NCBI GenBank assembly: GCA_019828595.1
Contig: JAHQRK010000001.1
Location: forward strand, 496,001-560,000
Origin: Aphanomyces cochlioides
Taxonomy: Eukaryota; Oomycota; Saprolegniomycetes; Saprolegniales; Verrucalvaceae
DNA length: 64,000 nucleotides
Direction: 5' to 3'
Shown here: piece after piece, positions 20,559 to 30,618 of the stretch
How the letters are laid out: every line of letters begins with the position of its first letter
Position numbering within the stretch: position 1 is the stretch's first letter
Made by a program: the position numbers and the translations under genes
Notes under the pieces: generated by a model
Told to the model about the DNA's origin: nothing
Seen by the model: the letters and a program-made list of their open reading frames with translations, nothing else
Databases searched by the model: none

Positions 20559-22823
20559 TCATGGATCTATTTGCTCCTTATCGTGCTTGACAGCGTCTTC
20601 AGTGTTGTCTTCGTCCGAGTCCACAACCTCGTTGAAGACTGCGCTTGCGCCTTCTTCAGCGTCCATGTTCCACATGAACACATTAGCCCCAACTACAAGT
20701 CAAGAGTCAGCAACGACAATCAACCTCACATGGACGAACATTTGACTCCTTTCGCAGGAGGACATCCGCCGTGCAAACTTATGGGATCGAGTTCATTCTC
20801 ACCCGTCTGGGAGTAGAACAACGCGGCATGAAGTTTGAGTGGTGGAACTGCAAGCCCTTCCGAGCATTCATCCATCCCAGTCCGTTCAATGTCCGTCACG
20901 AGACGCTCTTTGGACAATGGAAAGACCGTCTCGCCGCCTTCCTCCACGTCATTCAGGTACAAGAAGAGCGTCAGGAAGCGATTCGGATCGGCGTGTTGTA
21001 TCTTGGACGGAATCATGTACTGAAACAAATCCGGTCCAGCGCGTTTCGTCCATGCTTCAACAGCCAACTCGAAGATCTCAAAGTGATCCCGTGCGCCTTG
21101 CACAAGCGAGTCATCTTCATGGGCATGAGCTGTCAAGTATGCTTGGATCTCCTCCGGCAGCGTGACGCTCTCGTAGTCAGTTATAATGTACGACATGAGC
21201 TACAATGACTGAGTTAGACCGACAGATCTCCCAACAGACACGTGTACATGACGCTGAAAGTCAATACCGAAGGATGGACAGTCGCTACCCATGGGCTGTA
21301 CATTCTCTGGCGCTTTGTCTCCCAGTTCCGCGACGCGTTCTTTGGCCCATCGGATCCATCGAAAGTAGTGCGATGCGCCATTCGCTTCAAGGTGAGGCAA
21401 CCTACGCCACACATTTCATGAGACATCAACATTGAAGATTGCACTACATTGCTTCCGTGTCTGAAATCTCCGCGATTTCTTCCCATGCGTGGATGATGTC
21501 AACAAGGATGCCGTCAAAGCCATTCAGTAGCGATTCCATCACCTCTTCCGACTCCATCTCGATATTTTCGTCAAGCCATTCTCGCCACTCAGTCTTCCCA
21601 AGGTCGTCAAAGTAGTCGGGTTTCATCTCCCTGAAGACTTGCAGCATCGTGAGCTCCCATATCAAGTTTTGGAACTCGGGAAAGAGCTCACCGCCAGGTA
21701 AGAAGTATGGCGTTGCATATTCCGGTGGCGAAGTCCTGAGCATCTCGCCGACTGCATCGCACCAGTCCTTGTATCCGATGTACTGTCCCTGCTCGGTCGT
21801 CTTGCCGAGGAACTTCTTGTGCTCAAAGTAGTCGTGGTGCTTGCGGAAAAATTGTCCATGCTCGTAGCGGACGAGTTGAGGTTGCTCAACGAACGAAGGA
21901 CTGGGTAACCGCGTGAGATTCGCACCACGGACCATGAACTGCCGCGTGAAAATGCAATCACCTAGGCCCGCTGAGAAGCTCGTCCGTGTTTCATCGCCGT
22001 TTTCTCGAACGCCATAGTCATTCATGACGGGAGAGCGTTCGAGGTCCTCCATGCCGTGTGTGATGATTGCTTCCGATTCCTCAGCAGTGAAGAAGCCCTC
22101 AACATCATAAACCAACGGAGACAACGACAACGTCGTCATCGTCACGCCATCAACAGTTCGCTTGTGGCCCACTCGAATGCCAGGCCAGACCCACAGTTGA
22201 AAGTCCATGAGGATGTAGGCCAGTCGCTCGACGTCTAGCTCTGCCGCCGTCGTGATCGCGTGGCCCATGCTGTTGTACAGACGAAGACCGTTCGGGAAGT
22301 AGTCTGGGTTGGCGCCAAGCGCAGCGGCAGCAGTCGCAGTGAGTGAGTGCAGGCAGTTGTCGCCACTGTCCTTGGACCATTCCATGACGACTCCATCGTT
22401 CTGGCCATTGAGCACCATGAGGACTTTGTTGTCGCGGCGGAAGGTATCAGCTTGGCCAAGCGCTGTCTCGACATGGACACTCTCTTCAAGGATGGTCTGC
22501 GGTGCTGTACACTCTGCCGCGCTGTCCAGCAGTCGTCGAGGTTCCATTTGAACAAGCACGCTCTCGTACTTGTCCGTCCTCTCGGCAAAGATGTCAGTCG
22601 TGTTGTCCAAGGTCGCATTGGTCGTGGTCAGCGTGGTCAAGTTGCGAGTCGCATCGAGTGCGTTGTGAATGCCGGCGAAGAAAGCAACGAGAGCGACGAT
22701 CATAACAAGCGGGACACTCAAGAGTGAGCTTCCGTTCGACTGTACTTTGTCATCTTGTGTCGTTGCTTTGCCTTGAAGCTTCGTCGACGTTGGCTGACTG
22801 TCGCTCCTACCATGTCGTGCCAT
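20559..22823 (-). CDS. Memb.-anchored prolyl 4-hydroxylase, copy 3
   Basis: Exons 21448-22823, 21248-21401, 20740-21199 and 20559-20692 (introns 46, 48, 47 nt) give 707 residues. Domain order is as in copy 2: short cytosolic tail, one transmembrane helix (SVPLVMIVALVAFFAGI), linker, dioxygenase fold with HxD as HHDYF, long helical insert, LYLNDVEEGGETVF, and SLHGGCPPAKGVK with the distal His and Lys, then an acidic tail. It is the most divergent intact copy, notably in the region after ERSPVMNDYG and in intron 2. An alternative in-frame ATG at 22881-22883 exists, but MARH at 22823 is conserved among paralogues. Just upstream, at 22883-22884, a 3.75-kb transposon has separated the gene from its original promoter flank. 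Confidence 0.9.
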
Positions 22824-23385
22824 TTTCCTTGGATACGGAGAAACCCACTTTGTCAACATGCAGGGACCCATTTCAGATGGCATATGAGGACACAGAAAAC
22901 AAAAAGTGGCTAATCAACCATCGTGCAACGTTTGAGTTAGCTCTTGCATCACAAACCAGAGTCTTCGAGCTACATTTTGACACCTTAACATCTCGTAAAT
23001 GACGCTCGAGTCCAAAGTTATGAAGGCTTGAAGGTGAAGGATCCCAATTTTCGACCAAAAATGTCATTTTGAGATTTATGTATTTCCAAAAAGAGAATTC
23101 TGTGCTGAATCGTTTGATACTGTATTGATCAATGACTTCATACTCAATGACATAGAAAAACAGAATCGAAAAGTGCGTTGATGTTTTTTTCAACAGTTTA
23201 AAACAATGTTTTGGCAATAAGACTGTTTTTGATTTCGAGCAAGTCAATTAAAAATCATACTCGAAAGAGGCCCTAACCAGGCCCTTACCCTTAACCATGA
23301 CACGAGACCCACCGCCACAGAGGACGAGAGTACGTGCACACACAGCGCATAACTGAACAAGTACCATCAACATGTAGTCTCGACA

Positions 23386-24231
23386 ATGAGCAAGGCTAAA
23401 CGCCCAAAGAAGACGAAGGTCAAGTTGGCCGACAGGACTGGTCTTTGGTGCGACAATAGCGTCGCAAAATTATTTCAGCTGCGCTATAAGTCTGACTTGG
23501 CCTCTCGGTTCAACTCAAAGAACAATGCAGACAAAAAGGTTGCCTACATAATGCTGGCTGCCGAGCTGAGTCTATCGATGACAAAAGAATTTAGTGTTGC
23601 CCAAGTACAAGATAAGGTAGAGCACGGAATCACATGCCCGTTGATCTTACTGCATAGTTTCAAAAACTTAAAACGGCGTGGTCGTCTTCAAATCCTACGT
23701 TGCCGACCCCAACTGGCAACCTCCCAAAGCTGCCACCACCGCAACATTTTGACTTAATGATGGAATATTGGGGGTCTAAAGTTGGATATCAAAGAGAAGC
23801 ATTGATGTCGACCGATGATTGTAGTGATGATGATGGTAATGCATTAAACTTTATGTGCTATCTAATTGTAGTTTAAACGTGAAATAGGACATTCTGATAG
23901 AAAAATAATTTCATGCGACTCGATTAAAGTTGAGAAGACCGAGATTGTCATCGAGAGCGATGAAGATCGCCCCCAGAAGCGCAAGAAAAAGAATCAACAA
24001 GCCAAGACAAAGAATAGTAGTGATGCTCTCGAAGCGGATTTCAATGCCATCAAAGACGGACTTGTATTCTTGGGCTCATCGCTCGCTGCAACAAACGCCC
24101 CAGCGGAACCAAAAACTGGAGCGACAATGGACGATGTCTTGAGCGCGATTACAAAGCAGAACGAAACTTTGACGAAGCTGTTGGATCATTTAGTTGGGGG
24201 GACAACGAAGGAAAGTAGACAAGAATGTTAA
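23386..24231 (+). CDS. Myb/SANT-like DNA-binding protein of the Harbinger element
   Basis: Three exons (23386-23616, 23658-23835, 23888-24231) joined by 41- and 52-nt GT-AG introns encode 250 residues. Splicing restores the Myb-like fold: LWCDNSVAKLFQLRY, then across intron 1 VQDKFQKLKTAWSSSNPT, then FDLMMEYWGSKVGY. An acidic segment, a basic patch (RPQKRKKKN, probable nuclear signal) and a C-terminal helical region follow. Such proteins bind element ends and recruit the Harbinger transposase (family knowledge). It ends 12 bp from the convergent transposase. Being intact with both introns, it may still be functional. Confidence 0.85.
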
Positions 24232-24243
24232 TTGCATAATGAA

Positions 24244-25380
24244 TTAATAGACTAGTCGAGCTATTGCATTTCGTTTGTTGCGAGCGGCCTTTCGTAAACA
24301 TGGATTAGTTTCGGAGTCGTCTTCATCTTCTGGTTGAAAGTAGATGTTGCGATCACGTCGATGACTAGGTATGTCAAACAAATCATCATCAAACTGAATG
24401 AACATGTTTTGCAGTATGAAGCAGGACATGACGATTGATACTGTTTGATCGAGAGACTTTTCGTTCATGACCGACTTCAGTACTTGGAATCGCTCTTTCA
24501 ATCGACCAAATGCACATTCTACAGACATTCGAGTGCTAGACAGTTTATAATTAAATCTTTTTTGTAGTTTTGAGAGTCTTCCTCCTTCTTCTCGGGGAAT
24601 AAAAGGTGTTATCAACCACGGCAACAGCGTATACCCAGCGTCTCCTATGACAAAACAGCCCTGGGGAATAAGGTGTCGAATTCGTCTCCCGAATTTTGAA
24701 TTTTTCCATATCTTTCGGTCAGAGTACGAGCCAGGCCGAATATCGACAGACATGAAGAGTAATTTTGAATCGACGACAGCTTGAATGTTGAGGGAGGGGT
24801 CGCTGTTTCTATTATAGAACCCATCAAAATCTTTTGGTCTTTGGATGTCAATAAGAGTTCCATCCACGGCACCCACGACACCAGGAACATGCTGTTTTCT
24901 ATAGAAACCAGTTTCAATTTTTCGCCACTCTGAGGTCGTCGAAGGTAGAAATATCCATGTTTTTACTTCTTCCATCAAATTGGCCACCAACACAGATATG
25001 ATGTAGATATACCAAGATTTAGAAATGCCGAAGGCTGCTGCAGTTTCTCGGTATCCTCCTTCAGTCCCAAGAAAATACAGATACACAGCAACTTTCTTCT
25101 CGAAGGAATGTCGTCGGGATTCACGAGCAAGCAATGGGACAAGGGGTCGGATCCATTTCACCAGACGAATGAAAGTAGTTTGAGAGCATCTAAGGTTTTC
25201 ACGAAACCATTGTTCATAGTGTCGGTCGTCGATCATGCAATCAAAGTCAACTTGAGTGACTGTTAGTATATTGAACTTCGCGGACACTTGAGAGAGAGGG
25301 AGGGAGAGAGAAGAAACGGCCAAACACACAGAAGACATGGCTATGGCCACCACAACAGCAACTAAAGCATTGTAGGACAT
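24244..25380 (-). CDS. PIF/Harbinger DDE transposase, intact
   Basis: 378 residues are read from ATG at 25378-25380; the open frame extends further upstream only through non-ATG codons. An HTH region (ETAAAFGISKSW) precedes the catalytic triad: D in VGAVDGTLID, D in VIGDAGYTLLP and E in SVECAFGRLKERF, the hallmark spacing of DDE_Tnp_4 proteins. Conserved accessory blocks GFYNRNSDPSLNIQAVVD and PGSYSDRKIW are present. The C terminus is acidic then basic. No stop or shift is present. It converges on the Myb gene 23386-24231, and both lie within the same terminal repeats. Confidence 0.9.
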   Translation of the reverse strand: MSYNALVAVVVAIAMSSVCLAVSSLSLPLSQVSAKFNILTVTQVDFDCMIDDRHYEQWFRENLRCSQTTFIRLVKWIRPLVPLLARESRRHSFEKKVAVYLYFLGTEGGYRETAAAFGISKSWYIYIISVLVANLMEEVKTWIFLPSTTSEWRKIETGFYRKQHVPGVVGAVDGTLIDIQRPKDFDGFYNRNSDPSLNIQAVVDSKLLFMSVDIRPGSYSDRKIWKNSKFGRRIRHLIPQGCFVIGDAGYTLLPWLITPFIPREEGGRLSKLQKRFNYKLSSTRMSVECAFGRLKERFQVLKSVMNEKSLDQTVSIVMSCFILQNMFIQFDDDLFDIPSHRRDRNIYFQPEDEDDSETNPCLRKAARNKRNAIARLVY

Positions 25381-25520
25381 GGAAGCGGGTACAAAAAGCA
25401 GGGACGTCAAAGCAGAGACTGTTTGCCGACCACAAAATCGATCATTTCCGGATAGATATTATCCGTAAGAAGCGTGAACGACACAAGCAGGAACGAAAAA
25501 TCCTACCGACCAGGCCCTAA

Positions 25521-26063
25521 GGCCCTGGTCCACGAAAAAGTTCCGGTTCTTTAAAATTACCAGTGTCAAGCCACACATTTGGACCAGCCTCATTTCGGAT
25601 CTATCAATTTTGTGTTCTAGAGTGACAATGGAGACACTTTCTGTCGCAAAGACTGATGGTTCCAAGGAGTTCCCGTTGAGTGTGGCTGGATGCATTGCCG
25701 ACTCAGTCACGTTGACTACAGACATGCAGCAATCTAGAGCCATTGCAATGTGTTGGGCGCCTCGAGCTCTGCGCTTTGCTTCGCTCAAGAAGCGAGCAGA
25801 GCAAAGCTCGAATGAAAGGACGAAATGACCCGAGCGATGATTCGACCTCACCTCTCGGATGCCACCGTGTTGAAACATTGACCATTGTCACCACAATCAA
25901 TCGGTCGTCCATTGTAATCACTGCAGAACCAAAATCCGTCTCCAGAACCTGCTTTTGAGCAGTTCTGTGCACAGAACCAAAATGGAGGGATAGGTTATTT
26001 TTGGACCAATCATGACTTAGAATTCCGGAACCAAAATGCCGAACTTCTTCGTGGACCAGGGCC
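25521..26063. mobile_element. 543-bp Harbinger-type MITE with TAA duplication
   Basis: The ends ggccctggtccacgaaaaag and (inverted) ggccctggtccacgaagaag match at 19 of 20 bases. TAA flanks both sides (25518-25520 and 26064-26066), the canonical TWA duplication. Removing it repairs the right terminal repeat of the surrounding Harbinger element. The interior frames on both strands are not recognised. Confidence 0.85.
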
Positions 26064-26104
26064 TAATCAGGACCTCTTTCGAGTAGTAAGTTAGTAGTAG
26101 TGAC

Positions 26105-26232
26105 TTAGACTGAAATTGATTTCTATGGTGGCATTAAGACTGATTTTGATTTCTATCGTGTCAATAAGACTGGTTTTGATTTCTTTGAAGTTGTTTCTAT
26201 CGTGTCCATAAGCCTGAATTTGATTTCACAGG
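26105..26232. repeat. ~30-bp tandem repeat, about four degenerate units
   Basis: The unit agactgattttgatttctat plus about 10 more bases recurs at about 26107, 26137, 26167 and (degenerate) 26211. It lies in the right part of the 3.75-kb element. Confidence 0.7.
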
Positions 26233-26792
26233 CGCCTTTTCCGCGTTTTGTTTTACCATCGATATTGGCATCCATGGCTTGACACATTGCAACCGTAGTA
26301 TACAAGCAGGCGCTGAGTTGTGCCTTGTTGAAGGACTCCAAGAAATGTAAGATGTGCTGCTCTTTGCCTATCAAACAGCTTCGGTGACAACATGTTGTCG
26401 CCGCAAGGGCCGACGCTCTTTCAGCTGCAGTTTCAACGAGTGCTGGACTCGTGGGGACAGCATCAACGGGCTCACCAGACTCCATCAGATTGCAACAGAT
26501 CACTGTTTTTTATTCAAACTGTTTTTTTCGATTTTCGTCAAACGCAAAAATCACCACAAAATCATGCATCGACTTTGAAGGCCATTTTCTCGCAAAATGC
26601 AAAAGGTGGCTAAGGTACTTTTTGTTTTCCGTGTCCTCATATGAAACATTCGATGGACAGCTCAACACTGAACAATCTTGTGGAATTCTTTCCGCGACTC
26701 GCCATGGGGATCTCGGGAGAGAAAGATGCACAAGAAGCAGCGCCGACTCGTTGCTTGTGCGTACTGTACCGTACTGTCATCCTGATAGCTAT

Positions 26793-27240
26793 GGTGCACA
26801 TCAGCTGTAGACTGCATTCTGGCCAATTTGATCTCACATGGTTTTATTATATAACGTAGACTGTAATAAGTTAGACTTACTGATTTTTGCGTTTAACCTA
26901 TTAATTATTAAACGTTATTTAGGTCTCAAGAGGTTAAACTCATCAATAAGTCCGGATAAAATGTCCGGATATCATTAGTATACAAACATCAAGATAGACC
27001 GAACGCCAATTTATGACAGACTCTATACATCTTCACAGTTCAAAGAACTGACGTTAAATATCTATAACTTTTTTAGTTTTCATCGGATTGAAAAACCAAG
27101 CGATAACTTCTCTTCGTCTTGTCCAGCGCTAACGATTTTGTGGTCTTACATACCTGAATATGCACTTTCAAAGGACTTAAAGCAATAGGCGTTAGAGCAT
27201 TATAGGCTATAAATTTTGCTGTCTTCAGCTGATGTGCACC
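26793..27240. mobile_element. 448-bp MITE with TAT duplication in the P4H array
   Basis: The ends ggtgcacatcagctgtagac and (inverted) ggtgcacatcagctgaagac match at 22 of 24 bases. TAT occurs on both sides (26790-26792 and 27241-27243). The paralogous flank near 20206-20216 (ctgaaggctatc) resembles the empty site. AT-rich interior, no gene. Confidence 0.8.
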
Positions 27241-27521
27241 TATAATATCCATGGGAGTACAGATGGCTGCTCATTTCGAGTATGAATCGTCTGTTGTGAT
27301 TGTTGGGTGAAGGGGAGTTTGGTCGGAAGCTCCAAGTCGGGATGGACTCGAGGGAACGGCTTCGAACGATTTGACAGCGAATGGAGCGCAAAACACGATA
27401 AGAGAAGATGGTGATGATGGTAGAATTAATGGAGATTCGTGAACTCACAGTTGAACTATTGAAGGGAAGATAGATAGGATGCACAACATCAAGACACTTC
27501 TTCAGTGCATTGTGCATCAGC

Positions 27522-29789
27522 TCATGAATCTGTTTCCTCCTCGTTGTCCTCGACAGCGTCTTCACTGGTGTCTTCGTCGGAGTCCACAACGTCGACGAAA
27601 GACATGGCACTTGTGCCTTCGTCAGCGTCCATGTTCCACATGAACAAGTTGGCCCCATCTACAGGCAAGAGTCAGCAACAACATATTCAACCTCTCATAG
27701 ACGTACATTTGACTCCTTTCGCAGGAGGACATCCACCGTGATTGCTCATGGGATCGAGTTCATTCTCACCCGTCTGGGAGTAGAACAACGCGGCGTGAAG
27801 CTTCAGTGGTGGAACTGCAAGCCCTTCCGAGCATTCATCCATCCCAGTCCGTTCAATGTCCGTCACGAGACGCTCTTTGGACAATGGAAAGACCGTCTCG
27901 CCGCCTTCCTCCACGTCATTCAGGTACAAGAAGAGCGTCAGGAAGCGATTTGGATCGGCGTGTTGTATCTTGGACGGAATCGTGTACTGAAACAAGTCTG
28001 TTCCAGCGCGTTTCGTCCATGCTTCAACAGCCAACTCGAAGATCTCAAAGTGATCTCGTGCGCCTTGGACAAGCGAGTCATCTTCATGCGCATGTGCTGT
28101 CAAATACTCTTCAAGCTCATCCGACAGCGCGACATTCTCGTAGTCGGTCATAATGTACGACATAAGCTACAACAACACAGTCAGACAGATTTACTCCCAA
28201 CGGCAAAAAGGAGTACATGATGCTGAAAGTCCAAACTGAACGACGGGTAGTCAATCCCATTGGGTTGGACGTTCTCTGGCGCCGAGTCTCCTAGTTGAGC
28301 GACGCGATCTTTCGCCCATCGGATCCATCGAAAGTAGTGCGATGCGCCATTCGCTTCAAGCTGCGGCAACCTACTCCACACATTCCATGAGACATCAACG
28401 TTGAAGATTGCACTACATTGCTTCCGTGTCTGAAATCTCCGCGATGTCTTCCCAAGCGTCAACGATGTCAACAAGGATGCCATCGAAGCCATTGAGAAGC
28501 GATTCCATCGCGTCTTCCGCCTTCATCTCGATGCTCTCGTCGAGCCATTCGGCGAACTCGGACTTCCCACGATTGGCGAAGTAGTCTGGTTTCAACTCCC
28601 TGAAGACTTGCAGCATCGTGAGCTGCAACGTCAAGTTTTGGAACTCAGGGAAGAGCTCACCACCAGGCAAAACGAGCGGCTTTGCATGCTCCGGCGGTGA
28701 CGTCCTGAGCATCTCGCCGACTGCATCGCACCAGACTTTGTATCTATCATATGCAGCCTCGCCAGTCGTCTTGCCGAGGAACTTCTTGTGCTCAAAGTAG
28801 TCTTCGTGCTTGCGAAAGAACTGACCAGCTTCATACCTCACAAGCTGAAGTTGCTCAACAAACGAAGGACTTGGAAGCCGTGTAAGATTCGCACCGCGAA
28901 CTCGGAACTGCCGCGCGAAGATGCTGTCGTTGAAGTACGTCGTGAAGCTCGTCCGTACTTCGTCGGCGTCTCCTTGATCACCATTGTAGTCCACGACGGA
29001 AGAGCGTTCGAGTTTCTCCATGCCGTGTGTGATGATCGCTTCCGCTTCCTCGGCAGTGAAAAAGCCCTCAACATCGTAAACCAACGGAGACAACGACAAC
29101 GTCGTCATCGTCACGCCATCAACAGTTCGCTTGTGGCCCACTCGAATGCCAGGCCAGACCCACAGTTGAAAGTCCATGAGGATGTAGGCCAGTCGCTCGA
29201 CGTCTAGCTCTGCCGCCGTCGTGATCGCGTGGCCCATGCTGTTGTACAGACGAAGACCGTTCGGGAAGTAGTCTGGGTTGGCGCCAAGCGCAGCGGCAGC
29301 AGTCGCAGTGAGTGAGTGCAGGCAGTTGTCGCCACTGTCCTTGGACCATTCCATGACGACTCCATCGTTCTGGCCATTGAGCATCATGAGGACTTTATTG
29401 CTGCGACGGAAGGTATCAGCTTGGCTAAGTGCTGTCTCGACGTTGACATTGTCCTCGAGGATGGTCTGCGGTGCTGTACACTCTGCCGCGCTGTCCAGAA
29501 GTCGTCGAGGTTCCATTTGAACAAGCACGCTCTCGTACTTGTCCGTCCTCTCGGCAAAGATGTCAGTCGTGTTGTCCAAGGTCGCATTGGTAGTATTCAG
29601 CGTGGTCAAGTTGCGAGTCGCATCGAGTTCGTTGTGAATGCCGGCGAAGAAAGCAACGAGAGCGACAATCAGGACGAGAGGAACACTCAAGAGAGAGCTT
29701 CCTTTCAACTGTACTTTGTCCTCTTGTGTCTTTGTCTTCTCTTGGGTCGTAGTCGTCGGCTGGTTGCCGCCTGAATCGTGACACGCCAT
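27522..29789 (-). CDS. Membrane-anchored prolyl 4-hydroxylase, copy 4
   Basis: Exons 28417-29789, 28217-28370, 27707-28166 and 27522-27658 (introns 46, 50, 48 nt) give 707 residues. A cytosolic tail rich in Thr/Gln (NQPTTTTQEKTK) precedes the membrane helix SVPLVLIVALVAFFAGI. The catalytic residues match copy 2: HEDYF for HxD, distal His in SNHGG, Lys in KGVK. Exons 2, 3, most of exon 4, all introns and the 3' half of exon 1 appear identical to copy 2 at a constant offset of 10431 bp, while the N-terminal half is closer to copies 1 and 3. This mosaic suggests recent gene conversion. It should act in the ER/Golgi lumen on secreted proline-rich proteins (family knowledge and inference). Confidence 0.9.
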
Positions 29790-30618
29790 ACTGCTTGACC
29801 CAACTTTGTCAAAGTGCAGAGAAGCTCCACGGACGAATGGTAGGAGACAACATGGATGGGTTTGTTACGAAGTGCACAATCACACAAACAATCAACGACC
29901 GCACGGAATTCTCGCAGAACTTCCACGATGGATCAAATGATCTTCCACTGCGCCTGCCGAGTCACACAACGCCTTCGCGTGATAGAAAACATGCATGAGA
30001 CCATGGAGCAGTGCCGACGCACTCCTTGCCACTTGCTGCTTCACCAGATGGCTAGCACTATGATCAAAGACTATGCCATCCCGTTCATAGCGGGCATGCA
30101 TCCATCGAGGTACTAGTACAGTGCTGTGGAGGCTTTGGCGACTGTTGCGAAGATGGAAGCATCATCCTTAAGAAAGCTTTCTATCCAAAATGAAGAGGTT
30201 CCTGTGCTCGTTGTTGCGCAGAGAAGGGACCATGAGGAAAGTTGCTTGATCCCCCTCGTTAAGAGCCACGTCATGACTCTGTCGAGAGACGGAATGGTGT
30301 CATGAAGAACGCTGCTGGAAATCTTTTCGCTCGTCGACGACGTTCGAAGCCTCCAGAGCTCACCCGCACCCATGATGCTGCCAAGGTTCGTCAGTCGTTG
30401 CCAAGTCCACCTTGACATTGCTGACGTTCTCCTTCTCAAGACTTTCCACTCCGATCGTTCGACCCATCACGATGGGTTGATGCGCAGTCCAAACTTGCTT
30501 CATGCGTGAGATCCATGGGGAAGCCGCTGGAGATTAGGACGTCTTTCGGTAACGTGGACGGGTGCGTACGACAGAGAGTAGTGAGGGATATATAACCTAG
30601 AGCATTGAGTTCTTCTGT
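29790..30618. other. Intergenic region between P4H copy 4 and PheRS
   Basis: The left part shares blocks with the flank of copy 1 (9895-10454). The rest has no recognisable gene; the minus-strand frame at 30113-30439 is unassigned. This region marks the right boundary of the P4H array, because no P4H-like exon follows. Confidence 0.5.

Larger units (their letters stand above)
23258..26085. mobile_element. PIF/Harbinger element with Myb gene and transposase, nested
   Basis: The ends tactcgaaagaggccctaac and (inverted) tactcgaaagaggtcctgat define ~28-bp imperfect terminal repeats. Inside are a complete Myb-like gene (plus) and an intact DDE transposase (minus), the standard two-gene Harbinger plan. 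A MITE interrupts the right terminal region at 25521-26063. TA sits next to both ends, but a clean 3-bp duplication could not be fixed. Confidence 0.75.
22885..26639. mobile_element. 3755-bp TA-flanked element in the P4H copy 3 upstream region, carrying nested elements
   Basis: The left end tgaggacacagaaaacaaaa and the inverted right end tgaggacacggaaaacaaaa match at 23 of 24 bases. TA lies on both sides (22883-22884 and 26640-26641). Removing it rejoins flank resembling the uninterrupted upstream region of copy 2 (agatggcata + tgaaac). Tc1/mariner-type elements duplicate TA. Its own transposase is not recognised: the ~370 bp at its left and ~550 bp at its right hold only an unassigned minus frame (26153-26503) and short tandem repeats. 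Most of the interior is an inserted Harbinger element. Confidence 0.75.

Noticed and set aside
25703..25972. Coding frames inside the 543-bp MITE
   Set aside because: Both strands are open by chance; no domain, start context or partner exon.
22885..26639. Treating the outer ends as those of the Harbinger element
   Set aside because: The Harbinger genes have their own inverted ends at 23258 and 26085; the outer pair has a TA duplication and different sequence, so two elements are present.
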